Shown in pieces: positions 35,551 to 46,370 of a DNA stretch of 64,000 bases. The DNA is from Pseudorhodoferax sp. Leaf274 (GTDB lineage Bacteria > Pseudomonadota > Gammaproteobacteria > Burkholderiales > Burkholderiaceae_C). Where the stretch lies: positions 418,735-482,734 of the forward strand of contig NZ_LMNA01000001.1 in the NCBI RefSeq assembly GCF_001422445.1. The letters are read 5' to 3'. Position 1 is the first letter of the stretch. Each line of letters begins with the position of its first letter. The position numbers and the translations under genes are program-made. The notes beneath the pieces are model-generated. The model saw only the letters and a list, made by a program, of their open reading frames with translations, searched no databases and had not been told where the DNA came from.

Positions 35551-36356
35551 GTGGCCACCGTCACTCCGCTGCGCCCCGCCGCCCGTTCCAGCGCCGCCCC
35601 GCGCGCGCTGGCCTCGGGCGATGCGCTCGCGCTCGAAGGCGTCACGCGCGCCTTCGGGGCGCTGCGCGCCGTGGACGACGTGAGCTTCTCGGTGGCCGCC
35701 GGCCAGCGCTATGCCGTGCTGGGCAGCAACGGCGCGGGCAAGACCACGCTGTTCAACGCCATCACGGGCGACTTTCCGCCGACCAGCGGGCGCATCCGCT
35801 TCTTCGGCGAGGACATCACGGCGCTGCCGCCGCACGAACGCATCCGCAAGGGGCTGCGGCGCACCTACCAGTCCTCGTTGCTGTTCCGCGAGCTCAGCGT
35901 GCGCGACAACCTGTTCCTGGCCGTGCGCGGCGTGGCCAACGGCCGCTTCAGCCTGCGGCGCGCCGGGCCGGGCCACGGCTCCACGCAGGCGACCGAGGAA
36001 CTGCTGGAGCGCGCCCGCCTGGCCCACATCGCCGACGAGCTGGTGGCCAACCTCGCGCATGGCCAGCAGCGCCAGCTGGAGATCGGCATGGCGCTGGCCG
36101 GCGCGCCGCGGCTGATCCTGTTCGACGAGCCGGCCGCCGGGCTGTCGCCGGCGGAACGGCGCGAGCTGGTGGCGCTGCTGAACGCACTGCCCGCGCACAT
36201 GGGCTTCGTGATCATCGAGCACGACCTGGACATCGCGCTGCGCGTGACCGAGAAGGTGACCGTGATGCACAACGGCCGCGTGCTCAAGACCGGCACGCCG
36301 GCCGAGATGGAGAACGACGGCCAGGTGCAGGCCATCTACATGGGCGGGAGGCATTG

Positions 36357-36357
<1 letters not shown>
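35551..36357 (+). CDS. LivG-type ABC transporter ATP-binding protein
   Basis: This 268-residue ATPase has a short variable N-terminus, Walker [10 protein letters not shown] near residue 60, the LivG-type signature [16 protein letters not shown] and Walker [14 protein letters not shown]. The end QAIYMGGRH is typical of LivG. A GTG at 35551 is used as start because no ATG precedes the conserved domain closely. It partners the LivF half of the next gene, and its stop overlaps that ATG. Confidence 0.92.
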
Positions 36358-38547
<2,190 letters not shown>

Positions 38548-38570
<23 letters not shown>

Positions 38571-39378
38571 ACTGCTGCGGCGCTTCCGCGCCAAGATCGC
38601 TGCGGGCCGGCCACTGATCGGCGGCGGCGCCGGCACCGGACTGTCGGCCAAGTGCGAGGAGGCCGGCGGCATCGACCTGATCGTCATCTACAACTCGGGC
38701 CGCTACCGCATGGCCGGCCGCGGCTCGTTGGCGGGGCTGCTGGCCTACGGCAACGCCAACGAGATCGTCTGCGAGATGGCGCGCGAGGTGCTGCCCGTCG
38801 TCAAGCACACCCCGGTGCTGGCCGGCGTGAACGGCACCGACCCCTTCATGATCCCCGAGCAGTTCTTGCGCCGGCTGGTGGACCTCGGCTTCTCGGGCAT
38901 CCAGAATTTCCCGACGGTGGGCCTGATCGACGGGAGCTTTCGCGCCAACCTGGAGGAGACCGGCATGGGCTATGGGCTGGAGGTGGAGCTGGTGGCCCGC
39001 GCGCGCGCCATGGACCTGCTGACCACGCCCTACGTGTTCTGCGAGGCCGATGCGCGCGCCATGGCGAAGGCCGGCGCCGACATCGTCGTCTGCCACCTGG
39101 GCCTGACGACGGGCGGCAGCATCGGTGCCGAGACCGCGCTGCAGCTCTCGGACTGCGTGGCACCCATCAAGGCCTGGGCCGCCGCCGCCAAGGCCGTCAA
39201 CCCCGAGCAGCTGGTGCTGTGCCATGGCGGCCCCATCGCCACGCCGGAGGACGCCCGCTGGATCCTCGGCCAATGCCCTGAACTGCATGGCTTCTATGGC
39301 GCCAGCTCGATGGAGCGGCTGCCCACCGAGATCGCATTGACTGAAACCACCCGACGCTTCACGGAGATTGCACTATGA
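38548..39378 (+). CDS. PEP-hydrolase-like/Tm-1 C-terminal TIM-barrel protein
   Basis: This 276-residue TIM-barrel protein belongs to the phosphoenolpyruvate hydrolase-like family, which also forms the C-terminal half of plant Tm-1. Segments such as [37 protein letters not shown], seen piecewise as GAGTGLSAK and [14 protein letters not shown], and [14 protein letters not shown] are conserved. The ATG at 38548 lies 23 bp inside the fusion gene, so translation is coupled. It probably works with the UPF0261 domain. No reaction has been established that I can name with confidence. Confidence 0.88.
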
Positions 39379-41066
39379 CCGGCGCTGAATTCGGCAGCTT
39401 CCTTCTCGGCCTGATCGTGGTGGTCATCGCCGTGGCCATCGTGGTCTGGCTGTTCCACTGGCTGTACCTGCGCAGCAGCAAGGAGCGCGCGTTCGTGCGC
39501 ACCGGCATGGGCGGGCAGAAGGTGGTGCTGGGCGGCGGCGCCTTCGTGCTGCCCATCGTGCACGACGTGATCCCGGTGAACATGAACACGCTGCGGCTGG
39601 AGGTCAGCCGCGGCCGCGACAAGGCCTTGATCACCAAGGACCGCATGCGCGTGGACGTGATCGCCGAGTTCTACGTGCGCGTGGCCGCCGAGCCCGAGGC
39701 CGTGGCGGCCGCCGCCCAGACCCTGGGCCTGCGCACCATGGAGCCCGAGCAGCTCAAGGAGCTGGTGGAAGGCAAGTTCGTCGACGCGCTGCGCACCGCC
39801 GCGGCCGAGATGAGCATGGAGGAACTGCACGAGAAGCGCGGGGCCTACGTCAAGCGCGTGCGCGAGGCCGTGGCCGGCGACCTGACCATGAACGGCCTGG
39901 AGCTGGAGGCCGCCTCGCTGACGCAGCTGGACCAGACGGCGATGGAGTACTTCAACCCCAGCAATGCCTTCGACGCCGAGGGTTTGACGCGGCTGACCGA
40001 GCAGATCGAACGCCGCAAGAAGCAGCGCAACGACGTGGAGCAGGACACGCTGATCGCCATCCGCAACAAGAACCTGGAGGCCGAGAAGCTGAGCCTGGAC
40101 ATCGACCGCGAGGCCGAGCATGCGCGCCTGCACCAGCAGCGCGAGGTGGAGATCGCGCGGGCCCGCCAGCGCGCCGAGCTGACCAGCGAGCGCGCCCAGA
40201 GCGAGCAGAACGCCGAGGGCGCGCAGATCACGGCCAAGCAGGCCATCGACCTGGCCCGCATCCGCAGCGAGCAGAGCCTGGAGCAGGAGCGCATCACCAA
40301 GGAACGCACGCTGCAGGCCGCAGAGATCGCGCGCCGCCAGTCGCTGGAACTGGCCGAGCAGCAGCGCGCCATCGCCGTGGCGCGCGAGAGCGAGGCGCTG
40401 TCGAACGCGCAGGCCGGTGCCGAGGCTGCCCGCGCGCTGGCCGTTGCGGCCGAAGAAAAGGTGTTCACCGCGCGCGAGGTGGAGATGGCCGAGCGCAAGA
40501 AGGCCATCGAGCTGATCGGCGCCGCGCAGGCGGCCGAGCGCGAGGCGCTGCAGCTGACCACCGCGGCCCAGGCAGAGAAGGCCGCCAGCGCCGACCGCGG
40601 GGCCGCCATCCGCGCGCAGGCCGAGGCCGATGCCGACGCGGACCGCATCAAGGCCCTGGCCGTGCGCGTGCGCGCCGAGATCGAGGCGGAGGCACAGCGC
40701 TGGATGAACGAGGCGCAGAACGTGCTCTCGCCCGAGGCCCGCACCTCGGCGCTGCGCATGCGCCTGGTGGAGAAGGCCGAGGGCATCATCCGCGAATCGG
40801 TGCGGCCGATGGAGCGCATCGAGGGCATCAAGATCCTGCACGTGGACGGGCTGGGCGGCGGCGGGGGCGGTGGGGGCGATGGCGGTGGCGGCGGCTTCGC
40901 CGATGGCGTCGTCAACTCCGCGCTGCGCTTCCGTGCGCAGGCACCGCTGGTGGACCAGCTGCTGCGCGAGATCGGCCTGGACGCGGGCGACATCCAGCGG
41001 CTGGCCGGCGCCAGCTCGGGCGCGAACGCGGCCTTGCCACCGGCCCAGCAGAAGGCTGAAACCTGA
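39375..41066 (+). CDS. Flotillin/SPFH-domain membrane protein (YqiK-like)
   Basis: This 563-residue protein has one N-terminal membrane helix (about residues 8-32) and an SPFH/PHB domain (~35-190, [27 protein letters not shown]). A long charged coiled coil rich in Glu/Arg/Gln/Ala follows (~195-470). A run of glycines near 492-507 precedes the C-terminal end. Flotillins scaffold membrane microdomains. The ATG overlaps the stop of the TIM-barrel gene. Finding it inside a catabolic ABC operon is odd and suggests it anchors or clusters the transporter or enzymes. Confidence 0.92.
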   Translation: MTGAEFGSFLLGLIVVVIAVAIVVWLFHWLYLRSSKERAFVRTGMGGQKVVLGGGAFVLPIVHDVIPVNMNTLRLEVSRGRDKALITKDRMRVDVIAEFYVRVAAEPEAVAAAAQTLGLRTMEPEQLKELVEGKFVDALRTAAAEMSMEELHEKRGAYVKRVREAVAGDLTMNGLELEAASLTQLDQTAMEYFNPSNAFDAEGLTRLTEQIERRKKQRNDVEQDTLIAIRNKNLEAEKLSLDIDREAEHARLHQQREVEIARARQRAELTSERAQSEQNAEGAQITAKQAIDLARIRSEQSLEQERITKERTLQAAEIARRQSLELAEQQRAIAVARESEALSNAQAGAEAARALAVAAEEKVFTAREVEMAERKKAIELIGAAQAAEREALQLTTAAQAEKAASADRGAAIRAQAEADADADRIKALAVRVRAEIEAEAQRWMNEAQNVLSPEARTSALRMRLVEKAEGIIRESVRPMERIEGIKILHVDGLGGGGGGGGDGGGGGFADGVVNSALRFRAQAPLVDQLLREIGLDAGDIQRLAGASSGANAALPPAQQKAET

Positions 41067-41500
41067 TGGTCCGCCTGTACGTCTCCACCGTGGTCGAGGC
41101 CGGCGCCGACAACGTCTGGGCACGCATCCGCGACTTCAACGGGCTGCCGCAGTGGCATCCGGGCATCGCGGACAGCCGCATCGAGAACGGCGAACCGAGC
41201 GACCGCGTGGGCTGCATCCGCCACTTCCACACGCGCGACGGCGGCACCATCCGTGAGCGGCTGCTGGCCCTGTCCGACTTCGACTACGCGCAGACCTACG
41301 AGATCCTGGAGAGCCCCATGGGCGTGGAGCACTACGTGGCCACGCTCAAGCTCACGCCCGTGACCGACGGCAACCGCTGCTTCGCCGAATGGAGCGCCGA
41401 GTTCGACTGCGACGAGGGGCGCGAGCAGGAGCTGACGCGGACGATTGCCGATGGCGTGTTCCAGACCGGCTTCGACGCGCTCAAGCGTCTGTACAGATGA
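41066..41500 (+). CDS. SRPBCC family protein
   Basis: This 144-residue START/Bet v1-like (SRPBCC, polyketide cyclase type) protein opens VSTVVEAGADNVWARIRDF and has LPQWHPGIADSRIENG and LTPVTDGNRCFAEWSAEFD. Such proteins bind hydrophobic ligands and some act as cyclases. It starts in the flotillin stop (TGATG). It is clearly paralogous to the N-terminal domain of the next gene product, so a ligand-binding duplication has occurred. Confidence 0.9.
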   Translation: MVRLYVSTVVEAGADNVWARIRDFNGLPQWHPGIADSRIENGEPSDRVGCIRHFHTRDGGTIRERLLALSDFDYAQTYEILESPMGVEHYVATLKLTPVTDGNRCFAEWSAEFDCDEGREQELTRTIADGVFQTGFDALKRLYR

Positions 41501-41582
41501 GCCCCCACGCTCGTCACTTCGTGTACTCGCTGCCCCCCAAGGGGGCGCAGGCCCGCCTTGGGGCGGCCCGGCGGTGGGCCTG
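41501..41582. repeat. GC-rich palindromic intergenic element
   Basis: The whole 82-bp gap between two SRPBCC genes is made of a GC-rich element. It has a GCCCCC/GGGGGC hairpin at 41532-41546 (loop CAA) and a CCGCC/GGCGG hairpin at 41553-41566. It resembles interspersed palindromes that I associate with Comamonadaceae, but I cannot verify other copies. It abuts the start codon at 41583, leaving no normal ribosome site. Confidence 0.6.
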
Positions 41583-43043
41583 ATGCTGCAGAAGGTGGTC
41601 CGCTCGACGGTGATCGACGCGCCCATCGAGCGCGTCTGGGCCGTGCTGCGCGATTTCAACAGCCACGACCAGTGGCACGACGTGGTGGAACAGAGCCGCA
41701 TCGAGGGCGGCGAACGCAGCGACCAGGTCGGCTGCGTGCGCAGCTTCTCGCTGAAGGACGGCAACCGCATCCGCGAGCAGCTGCTGACGCTGGACGACCG
41801 CCAGTACAAGAGCACCTACTGCATCGTCGAGGCCACGGTGCCGCTGCTGCGCTACGCGGCCACCGTCACGCTCAAGCCCGTGACCGATGGCAACCGCACC
41901 TTCTGGCACTGGGAATCGACCTTCGCCACGCCCCCCGGGCGCGAGCGCGAACTGCGCGACATGGTGGCGCAGGGCGTGTACGAGGCCGGCTTCGCCAACC
42001 TGCGCCGGCACCTGCAGCGCGCAAACGACCTGCGCGCGCCGGGGCGGGCCGCGATGCCGGTGGCCATCGCGCTGCCCACGCGGCGCGTGCGGCTGCACGC
42101 CTATGGCGACGCGGCGCAGCTGCGCGCCGAGGACGCCGAGGCCCCGCCGCCCGCGCCCGGCGAGGTGCGCATCCGCCAGCGGGCCATCGGCCTGAACTAC
42201 ATCGACGTGTACCAGCGCCGCGGGCAGATCCCTTCGATGCTCGCGCCCGGCGGCACGCCCGGCATGGAGGCGGCCGGCAGCGTGCTGGACTGCGGCGAGG
42301 GCGTGCACGGATTCCTGGCCGACGAACGCGTGGCCTACCTGTGCCCGCAACCCGGCGCCTACACCGGCGTGCGCAACGTGCCGGCCCAGTGGCTGGTGCG
42401 GCTGCCTCCCGCGGTGGACGACGACGTGGCCGCCGCACTGCTGCTCAAGGGCCTGACCGCCGACGCGCTGTTGCACGACGTGGCGCCCGTGAAGCCCGGC
42501 GCGCGCTGGCTTGTGCATGCCGCCGCCGGCGCGCTGGGCCAGGTGCTGTGCCAATGGGCCGCCCGCCTGGGCGCGCAGGTCATCGGCACCGTCTCGAACG
42601 AGGCCAAGGCCCGCATCGCGCGCGCCCACGGCTGCACGCAGGTGATCGTCACATCCGACTACCGCTTCGCCGATGCGGTGCAGGCCATGGGCGGCGCCGA
42701 TGTCATCGTCGACGGCCTGGGCCAGCAGGCGCAGCAGCAGAACCTGGCCGCACTGGCCCCGTGCGGCCACTGGATCAGCCTGGGCCAGGCCAGCGGCCCG
42801 CTGGCGCCGCTGGACCCGGACGCGCTGCTGATGAAGTCCGCCACGTTCTCGCGCCCCATCGTGTTCGTCTACGTGGCGCAGCCGCAGACCCTGGCGCGCC
42901 GCGCAGCCCGCGTGTGGGCGGCGCTGGCCGACGGCAGCATCACGATGCCCACCATCGAGCGCTTCACGCTGGAGAGCGCGGCCCAGGCGCACGAGCGCCT
43001 GGAGTCGCGCGAGCGCAGCGGCGCCCTCATCCTGATCCCCTGA
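41583..43043 (+). CDS. SRPBCC domain fused to quinone oxidoreductase-like zinc-less MDR
   Basis: This 486-residue fusion has residues 1-~148 as an SRPBCC domain (STVIDAPIERVWAVLRDF, LKPVTDGNRTFWHWES). Residues ~158-486 are a medium-chain reductase of the NADPH:quinone oxidoreductase type (IGLNYIDVYQRRG, GTPGMEAAG, HAAAGALGQVLCQWAARLGAQVIGT). The MDR half lacks zinc ligands, as usual for QOR. The two halves may bind a hydrophobic enone or quinone and reduce it. The start at 41583 follows the palindromic element directly, and no better start keeps the SRPBCC domain intact. Confidence 0.88.
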   Translation: MLQKVVRSTVIDAPIERVWAVLRDFNSHDQWHDVVEQSRIEGGERSDQVGCVRSFSLKDGNRIREQLLTLDDRQYKSTYCIVEATVPLLRYAATVTLKPVTDGNRTFWHWESTFATPPGRERELRDMVAQGVYEAGFANLRRHLQRANDLRAPGRAAMPVAIALPTRRVRLHAYGDAAQLRAEDAEAPPPAPGEVRIRQRAIGLNYIDVYQRRGQIPSMLAPGGTPGMEAAGSVLDCGEGVHGFLADERVAYLCPQPGAYTGVRNVPAQWLVRLPPAVDDDVAAALLLKGLTADALLHDVAPVKPGARWLVHAAAGALGQVLCQWAARLGAQVIGTVSNEAKARIARAHGCTQVIVTSDYRFADAVQAMGGADVIVDGLGQQAQQQNLAALAPCGHWISLGQASGPLAPLDPDALLMKSATFSRPIVFVYVAQPQTLARRAARVWAALADGSITMPTIERFTLESAAQAHERLESRERSGALILIP

Positions 43044-43054
43044 GGGAGCGCCCC

Positions 43055-43432
43055 ATGATCCTCGGCATGAACCACTTCACCGTGATCGCGGAGAACCCGC
43101 AGGCCACGATGGATTTCTACACCGGCATGCTGGGCCTGAAGGAAGGCTTCCGGCCCGACCTGGGGTTCCCCGGAGCGTGGCTCTACGGCGAAGACACCAG
43201 GCACGCCATCCTGCACGTCTACTTCGACCGGCCCGTGCCGGCGCAGCGCGCGGGCGTGATCGACCACATGGCATTCACAGCCAAGGGGCTCCGGGAGGTC
43301 AAGGCGCGCTTCGACGCGGCGGGCTGGAAGTACGACCTGCGGCGGCAGGCCGGGGCGCTGTGGCAGCTGTTCTGCCACGACCCGAACGGGGCGAAAGTGG
43401 AGCTGGATTTCGACAAGGCGGAGGAGCCGTAA
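43055..43432 (+). CDS. VOC (glyoxalase/bleomycin resistance) family protein
   Basis: This 125-residue vicinal-oxygen-chelate protein has LGMNHFTVIAENPQATMDFYTGMLGLKEGFRP at its start, identifiable by MNHFTVI and DFYTGMLGL. A second half with IDHMAFTAKGLREVKARF and a C-terminal VELDF follow. The metal ligands His8 and the Glu of the VELDF motif are in family positions. It could be a dioxygenase, lyase or isomerase for a pathway intermediate. It is the last gene of the cluster, 11 bp after the fusion gene. The 68 bp beyond are A+T-rich and contain no gene. Confidence 0.9.
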   Translation: MILGMNHFTVIAENPQATMDFYTGMLGLKEGFRPDLGFPGAWLYGEDTRHAILHVYFDRPVPAQRAGVIDHMAFTAKGLREVKARFDAAGWKYDLRRQAGALWQLFCHDPNGAKVELDFDKAEEP

Positions 43433-43500
43433 GCCCCGATGCAAGTTTTCTTTCATCAACTTCTCGCAAATTAAAGAATGTTTTAATGTGTGTCGCGGTC

Positions 43501-44667
43501 ATGCAAGACCGCTTTCACACCATGCGCACCACCGGCAGCTACACCACGACAACCACGCTGGGCGAGGCCGTCCGTGCGTTCGTGCCGCATCCGCTGCCAC
43601 CGGCTGAACCGGCGCTCTCGCCCGATGTCTATGCCGTGGCCACGCAGCGGGCGGAGATGGCGCTGGGGCGCTTGGCTGGCGTCGCTGGGCTCGTCCCCTC
43701 GGTTGATTGGCTGCTGTACAGCGCTATCCGCAAGGAAGCTCTGCTGACCTCGCAGATCGAGGGTACGCAGGCGACGCTGACGGACCTGTTCGACGACGAG
43801 GCCGGTTTGCCTGTGGCCAACGTGGACGACGTGGAGGAGGTCACCAACTACCTGCGCGCCTTCCGACTGGTGCGCGACAACCTGCGCAGCCCCGATGGCC
43901 TGCCGTTGTCCGTGCGCCTGCTGTGCGACGCGCACCGCCTGCTGCTGGATGGTGCGCGCGGCACGGGCAAACAGCCGGGCGAACTGCGACGCTCGCAGAA
44001 CTGGATCGGCGGCACCCGACCCGGTCGCGCCGTGTTCGTTCCCCCGCCGCCGGACCGCGTTCCGGCCCTGCTGACCGATCTGGAGCGCTTCATCCACGAT
44101 CCGGAACCGAGCTTGCCACCGCTGGTGCGCGTCGCGCTGGTGCACGTGCAGTTCGAGACCATCCACCCGTTCCTGGATGGCAATGGCCGCATCGGCCGCC
44201 TGCTGATCGCGGCCTTGCTGGAGCAGTGGCAGCTGCTGCCCGAGCCGTTGGTCTATCTGAGCGGCTACCTCAAGCAGCACCAGGCTGCGTACTACCAACG
44301 CCTGTCGGCGGTCCGGACCGGAGGCGACTGGGAGGGCTGGATCGCGTTCTTCCTCGACGGCGTGGAGGCAGCGGCCGCCGAGGCGGAGCGCGGCATCGTG
44401 GCCGTCGCCAGCCTGATCAACACGGACCGGCGCCGGCTGCTGGCAGCTCCCCGCGTGGGCGCCGTGGCGCTGCGGCTGTTCGAGCTGCTGCCGCTGATGC
44501 CGCGCTTCACCATCGAGCAGGTGCGCCAGCGGCTGGAAACCACATTTCCCACGGCGACCGCGGCCGTCAAGCTGCTGGAGGAGCAGGGCATCTTGGCGGA
44601 ATTGACCGGGCAGAAGAAGAACCGCAGCTTCGGCTACGCCGCCTACGTGGCCCTGCTCTCGGCATGA
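43501..44667 (+). CDS. Fic-family protein (self-inhibited, class II-like)
   Basis: This 388-residue Fic protein contains the catalytic motif HPFLDGNGRIGR starting at His222, with all key residues (His, Asp/Gly-Asn-Gly-Arg). Fic enzymes transfer AMP or another nucleotide moiety to Ser, Thr or Tyr of target proteins. An N-terminal inhibitory helix motif (T83-S-Q-I-E87-G) matches the S/TxxxE(G/N) rule, so activity is expected to be held off in cis. A C-terminal winged-helix-like region follows. The start is uncertain: ATGs at 43486 and 43522 are in frame and none has a strong ribosome site. The region upstream is the most A+T-rich for kilobases, suggesting transfer. Confidence 0.9.
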   Translation: MQDRFHTMRTTGSYTTTTTLGEAVRAFVPHPLPPAEPALSPDVYAVATQRAEMALGRLAGVAGLVPSVDWLLYSAIRKEALLTSQIEGTQATLTDLFDDEAGLPVANVDDVEEVTNYLRAFRLVRDNLRSPDGLPLSVRLLCDAHRLLLDGARGTGKQPGELRRSQNWIGGTRPGRAVFVPPPPDRVPALLTDLERFIHDPEPSLPPLVRVALVHVQFETIHPFLDGNGRIGRLLIAALLEQWQLLPEPLVYLSGYLKQHQAAYYQRLSAVRTGGDWEGWIAFFLDGVEAAAAEAERGIVAVASLINTDRRRLLAAPRVGAVALRLFELLPLMPRFTIEQVRQRLETTFPTATAAVKLLEEQGILAELTGQKKNRSFGYAAYVALLSA

Positions 44668-44716
44668 CGCGCACCGGCGACACCCCCGTTGCCAGCCCGC
44701 CGGGTTCTCCCGGACA

Positions 44717-44736
44717 ATTGCGAGCAATTCCTATTC
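44717..44736. promoter_or_regulatory. Candidate Fur box upstream of the sigma factor gene
   Basis: ATTGCGAGCAATTCCTATTC is a locally A+T-rich, partly palindromic stretch that resembles the Fur-controlled promoters of FecI-type sigma genes (AATGCGAATAATTATCATTT-like). It lies 58 bp before the GTG start and after the Fic gene stop. The match is partial. Confidence 0.35.
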
Positions 44737-44794
44737 ATCCAGGCCGCCATGTCTTTCCCGCTCCCGCGTCTCCGCCAGCCGACCGGCCTGCACC

Positions 44795-45310
44795 GTGTCG
44801 CCGCCTGAAGCGGGCGCGCTGGCGGTGCCGCTGGCCCGCGCAGCGGCGCGCACCTATGCCGAGCTCGTCAACTTCTTCTCGCGTTCGCTGAACGACCGCG
44901 ATGCCGCGCGCGACCTGGTGCAGGAGGCCTTCACGCGCCTGCTGGCCATGCAGGCCGGCGGCGCCCCGGTGGCCGACGACCGTGCCCTGCTCTACCGCGT
45001 GGGCAAGAACCTGGTGGTCAGCGATGCGCGCCGGCGCGCCGCCGAAGAACGCATGCTGCAGACGCTGGCGCTGGTCGGCCCCGACAGCGCACCGTCGGTC
45101 GAGCAACAGGTCGATGCGCGCCAGCGGCTGGAGCGGCTCATGGCGCGCCTGGCCGTCATGCCACGCAAGCGGCGCGAGGCCTTCATCCTGGTGCGCATCT
45201 ACGGCTACAGCTATGCCGAGGCGGGCCACGCCATGGGCCTGAACGCGAGCGCCGTGGACCGCCACGTGGTGCGCGCCGTGTTCGACTGCATGCGCCACCG
45301 TGGCAGCTGA
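44795..45310 (+). CDS. FecI-type ECF sigma factor
   Basis: This 171-residue sigma-70 protein of the ECF iron-starvation group has region 2 (FFSRSLNDRDAARDLVQEAFTRLL, about residues 27-50) and region 4 (MPRKRREAFILVRIYGYSYAEAGHAMGLNASAVDRHV, about 121-157) in standard order. It would direct RNA polymerase to the TonB-receptor promoter when released by FecR. A GTG is used as start. A possible 19-codon open frame from 44749 overlaps it and could be a leader. FecR overlaps its stop by 11 bases. Confidence 0.92.
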   Translation: MSPPEAGALAVPLARAAARTYAELVNFFSRSLNDRDAARDLVQEAFTRLLAMQAGGAPVADDRALLYRVGKNLVVSDARRRAAEERMLQTLALVGPDSAPSVEQQVDARQRLERLMARLAVMPRKRREAFILVRIYGYSYAEAGHAMGLNASAVDRHVVRAVFDCMRHRGS

Positions 45311-46307
45311 ACACCTGGCATCGCCCGGCACGCGCCGGCCGCCGGCACGCCGGCTGGTGGAGCACGCGCTCTCGCTGATCGGCCGGCAGCAGCACGGCAC
45401 GCCCGAACAGGCCGCCGCCGCGCGCGACGAACTGGCGCGCTGGCGCCAGGCCCACCCCGCGCATGCCGCCGCGGCGGACACGGCCCGCCACTACTGGCAG
45501 GCCACCGAAGCCAGCGCGCTGCGCGGCGATGTGGCCCTGCCGCCCGACCGGGCCGCGCACCGCGCCCAGGCCCGGCGCCGCGCACTCACGCTGCTGGGCG
45601 TGGGCGGACTGGCCGCAGCGCTGGCGGCCGGCGGCCGCTGGGCCTGGCTGCAGCCCACCGCGCAGTTCGCGCTGCGCGCCGGCCAGGGCCAGCGGCAGGG
45701 CCTGGACCTGCCCGACGGCTCGCGCATCGACCTGGCCGCCAACAGCGCGGCCCAGGTGCGCTACCACCGCGACCGGCGCGTCTGCGTGCTGCAGTCCGGC
45801 GAGATCCGCGTGGACGTGCGGCACGATCCGGCGCGGCCCTTCGTGGTGGAGACCGCCTTCGGCCGCGTCGAGGTGCTGGGCACGCTGTTCAGCGTGTCGG
45901 TGCGGGGCGACCGCCTGCGCGTGGCGGTGGCGCGCGGCCGCGTGGCCGTCGCCCCGGGCCAGGCACCGCCGGCCGTGCTGGAGCCAGGCGAGGCCTTCGA
46001 GGTCGACCGCGACGGCCTGGCACAGCGCACGCAGGTGCGCGCCGAGAGCGTGGGCGCCTGGCGCGACGGCTGGCTTGTGTTCCAGGCCACGCCGCTGGCC
46101 GAGGTCGTCGCGCGCTGGAACGACTACCTGGCGCAGCCGCTGCGCCTGGCCGACGACGCGGCGCTGCGCAGCCTGCGGCTGACGGGCAGCTTCCCGCTGC
46201 GCGACCCGGCGGCCTTCGTCGACAACCTGCCGCAGATGCTGCCGCTGCACGCCGAACGGCAGGCCGGCGGCGTGCTGCTGCGCGCCCGGGCGGCTGTTAC
46301 AAATTAG
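45300..46307 (+). CDS. FecR-family anti-sigma/signal transducer
   Basis: This 335-residue inner-membrane regulator has an N-terminal cytoplasmic anti-sigma part (DUF4880-like, up to ~residue 70). One membrane helix is at about 93-110 (ALTLLGVGGLAAALAAG). The periplasmic FecR domain (~125-225, LDLPDGSRIDLAANSAAQVRYH) and a C-terminal STN-like tail (GSFPLRDPAAFVDNLPQML) follow. It senses the loaded outer-membrane receptor through the receptor's STN domain. The GTG start overlaps the sigma gene stop. Confidence 0.92.
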   Translation: MAAEHLASPGTRRPPARRLVEHALSLIGRQQHGTPEQAAAARDELARWRQAHPAHAAAADTARHYWQATEASALRGDVALPPDRAAHRAQARRRALTLLGVGGLAAALAAGGRWAWLQPTAQFALRAGQGQRQGLDLPDGSRIDLAANSAAQVRYHRDRRVCVLQSGEIRVDVRHDPARPFVVETAFGRVEVLGTLFSVSVRGDRLRVAVARGRVAVAPGQAPPAVLEPGEAFEVDRDGLAQRTQVRAESVGAWRDGWLVFQATPLAEVVARWNDYLAQPLRLADDAALRSLRLTGSFPLRDPAAFVDNLPQMLPLHAERQAGGVLLRARAAVTN

Positions 46308-46370
46308 TTGTCGGTGATCGGCCGGCGAGAGCGTCTTCCACGGGAAACCACCTTCCCGAGGACGCAAGAG

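Noticed and set aside
44749-44808. A 19-codon leader frame before the sigma factor gene
   Set aside because: It overlaps the GTG start but has no ribosome site or regulatory amino-acid pattern. It is noted only as a possibility in the sigma factor entry.
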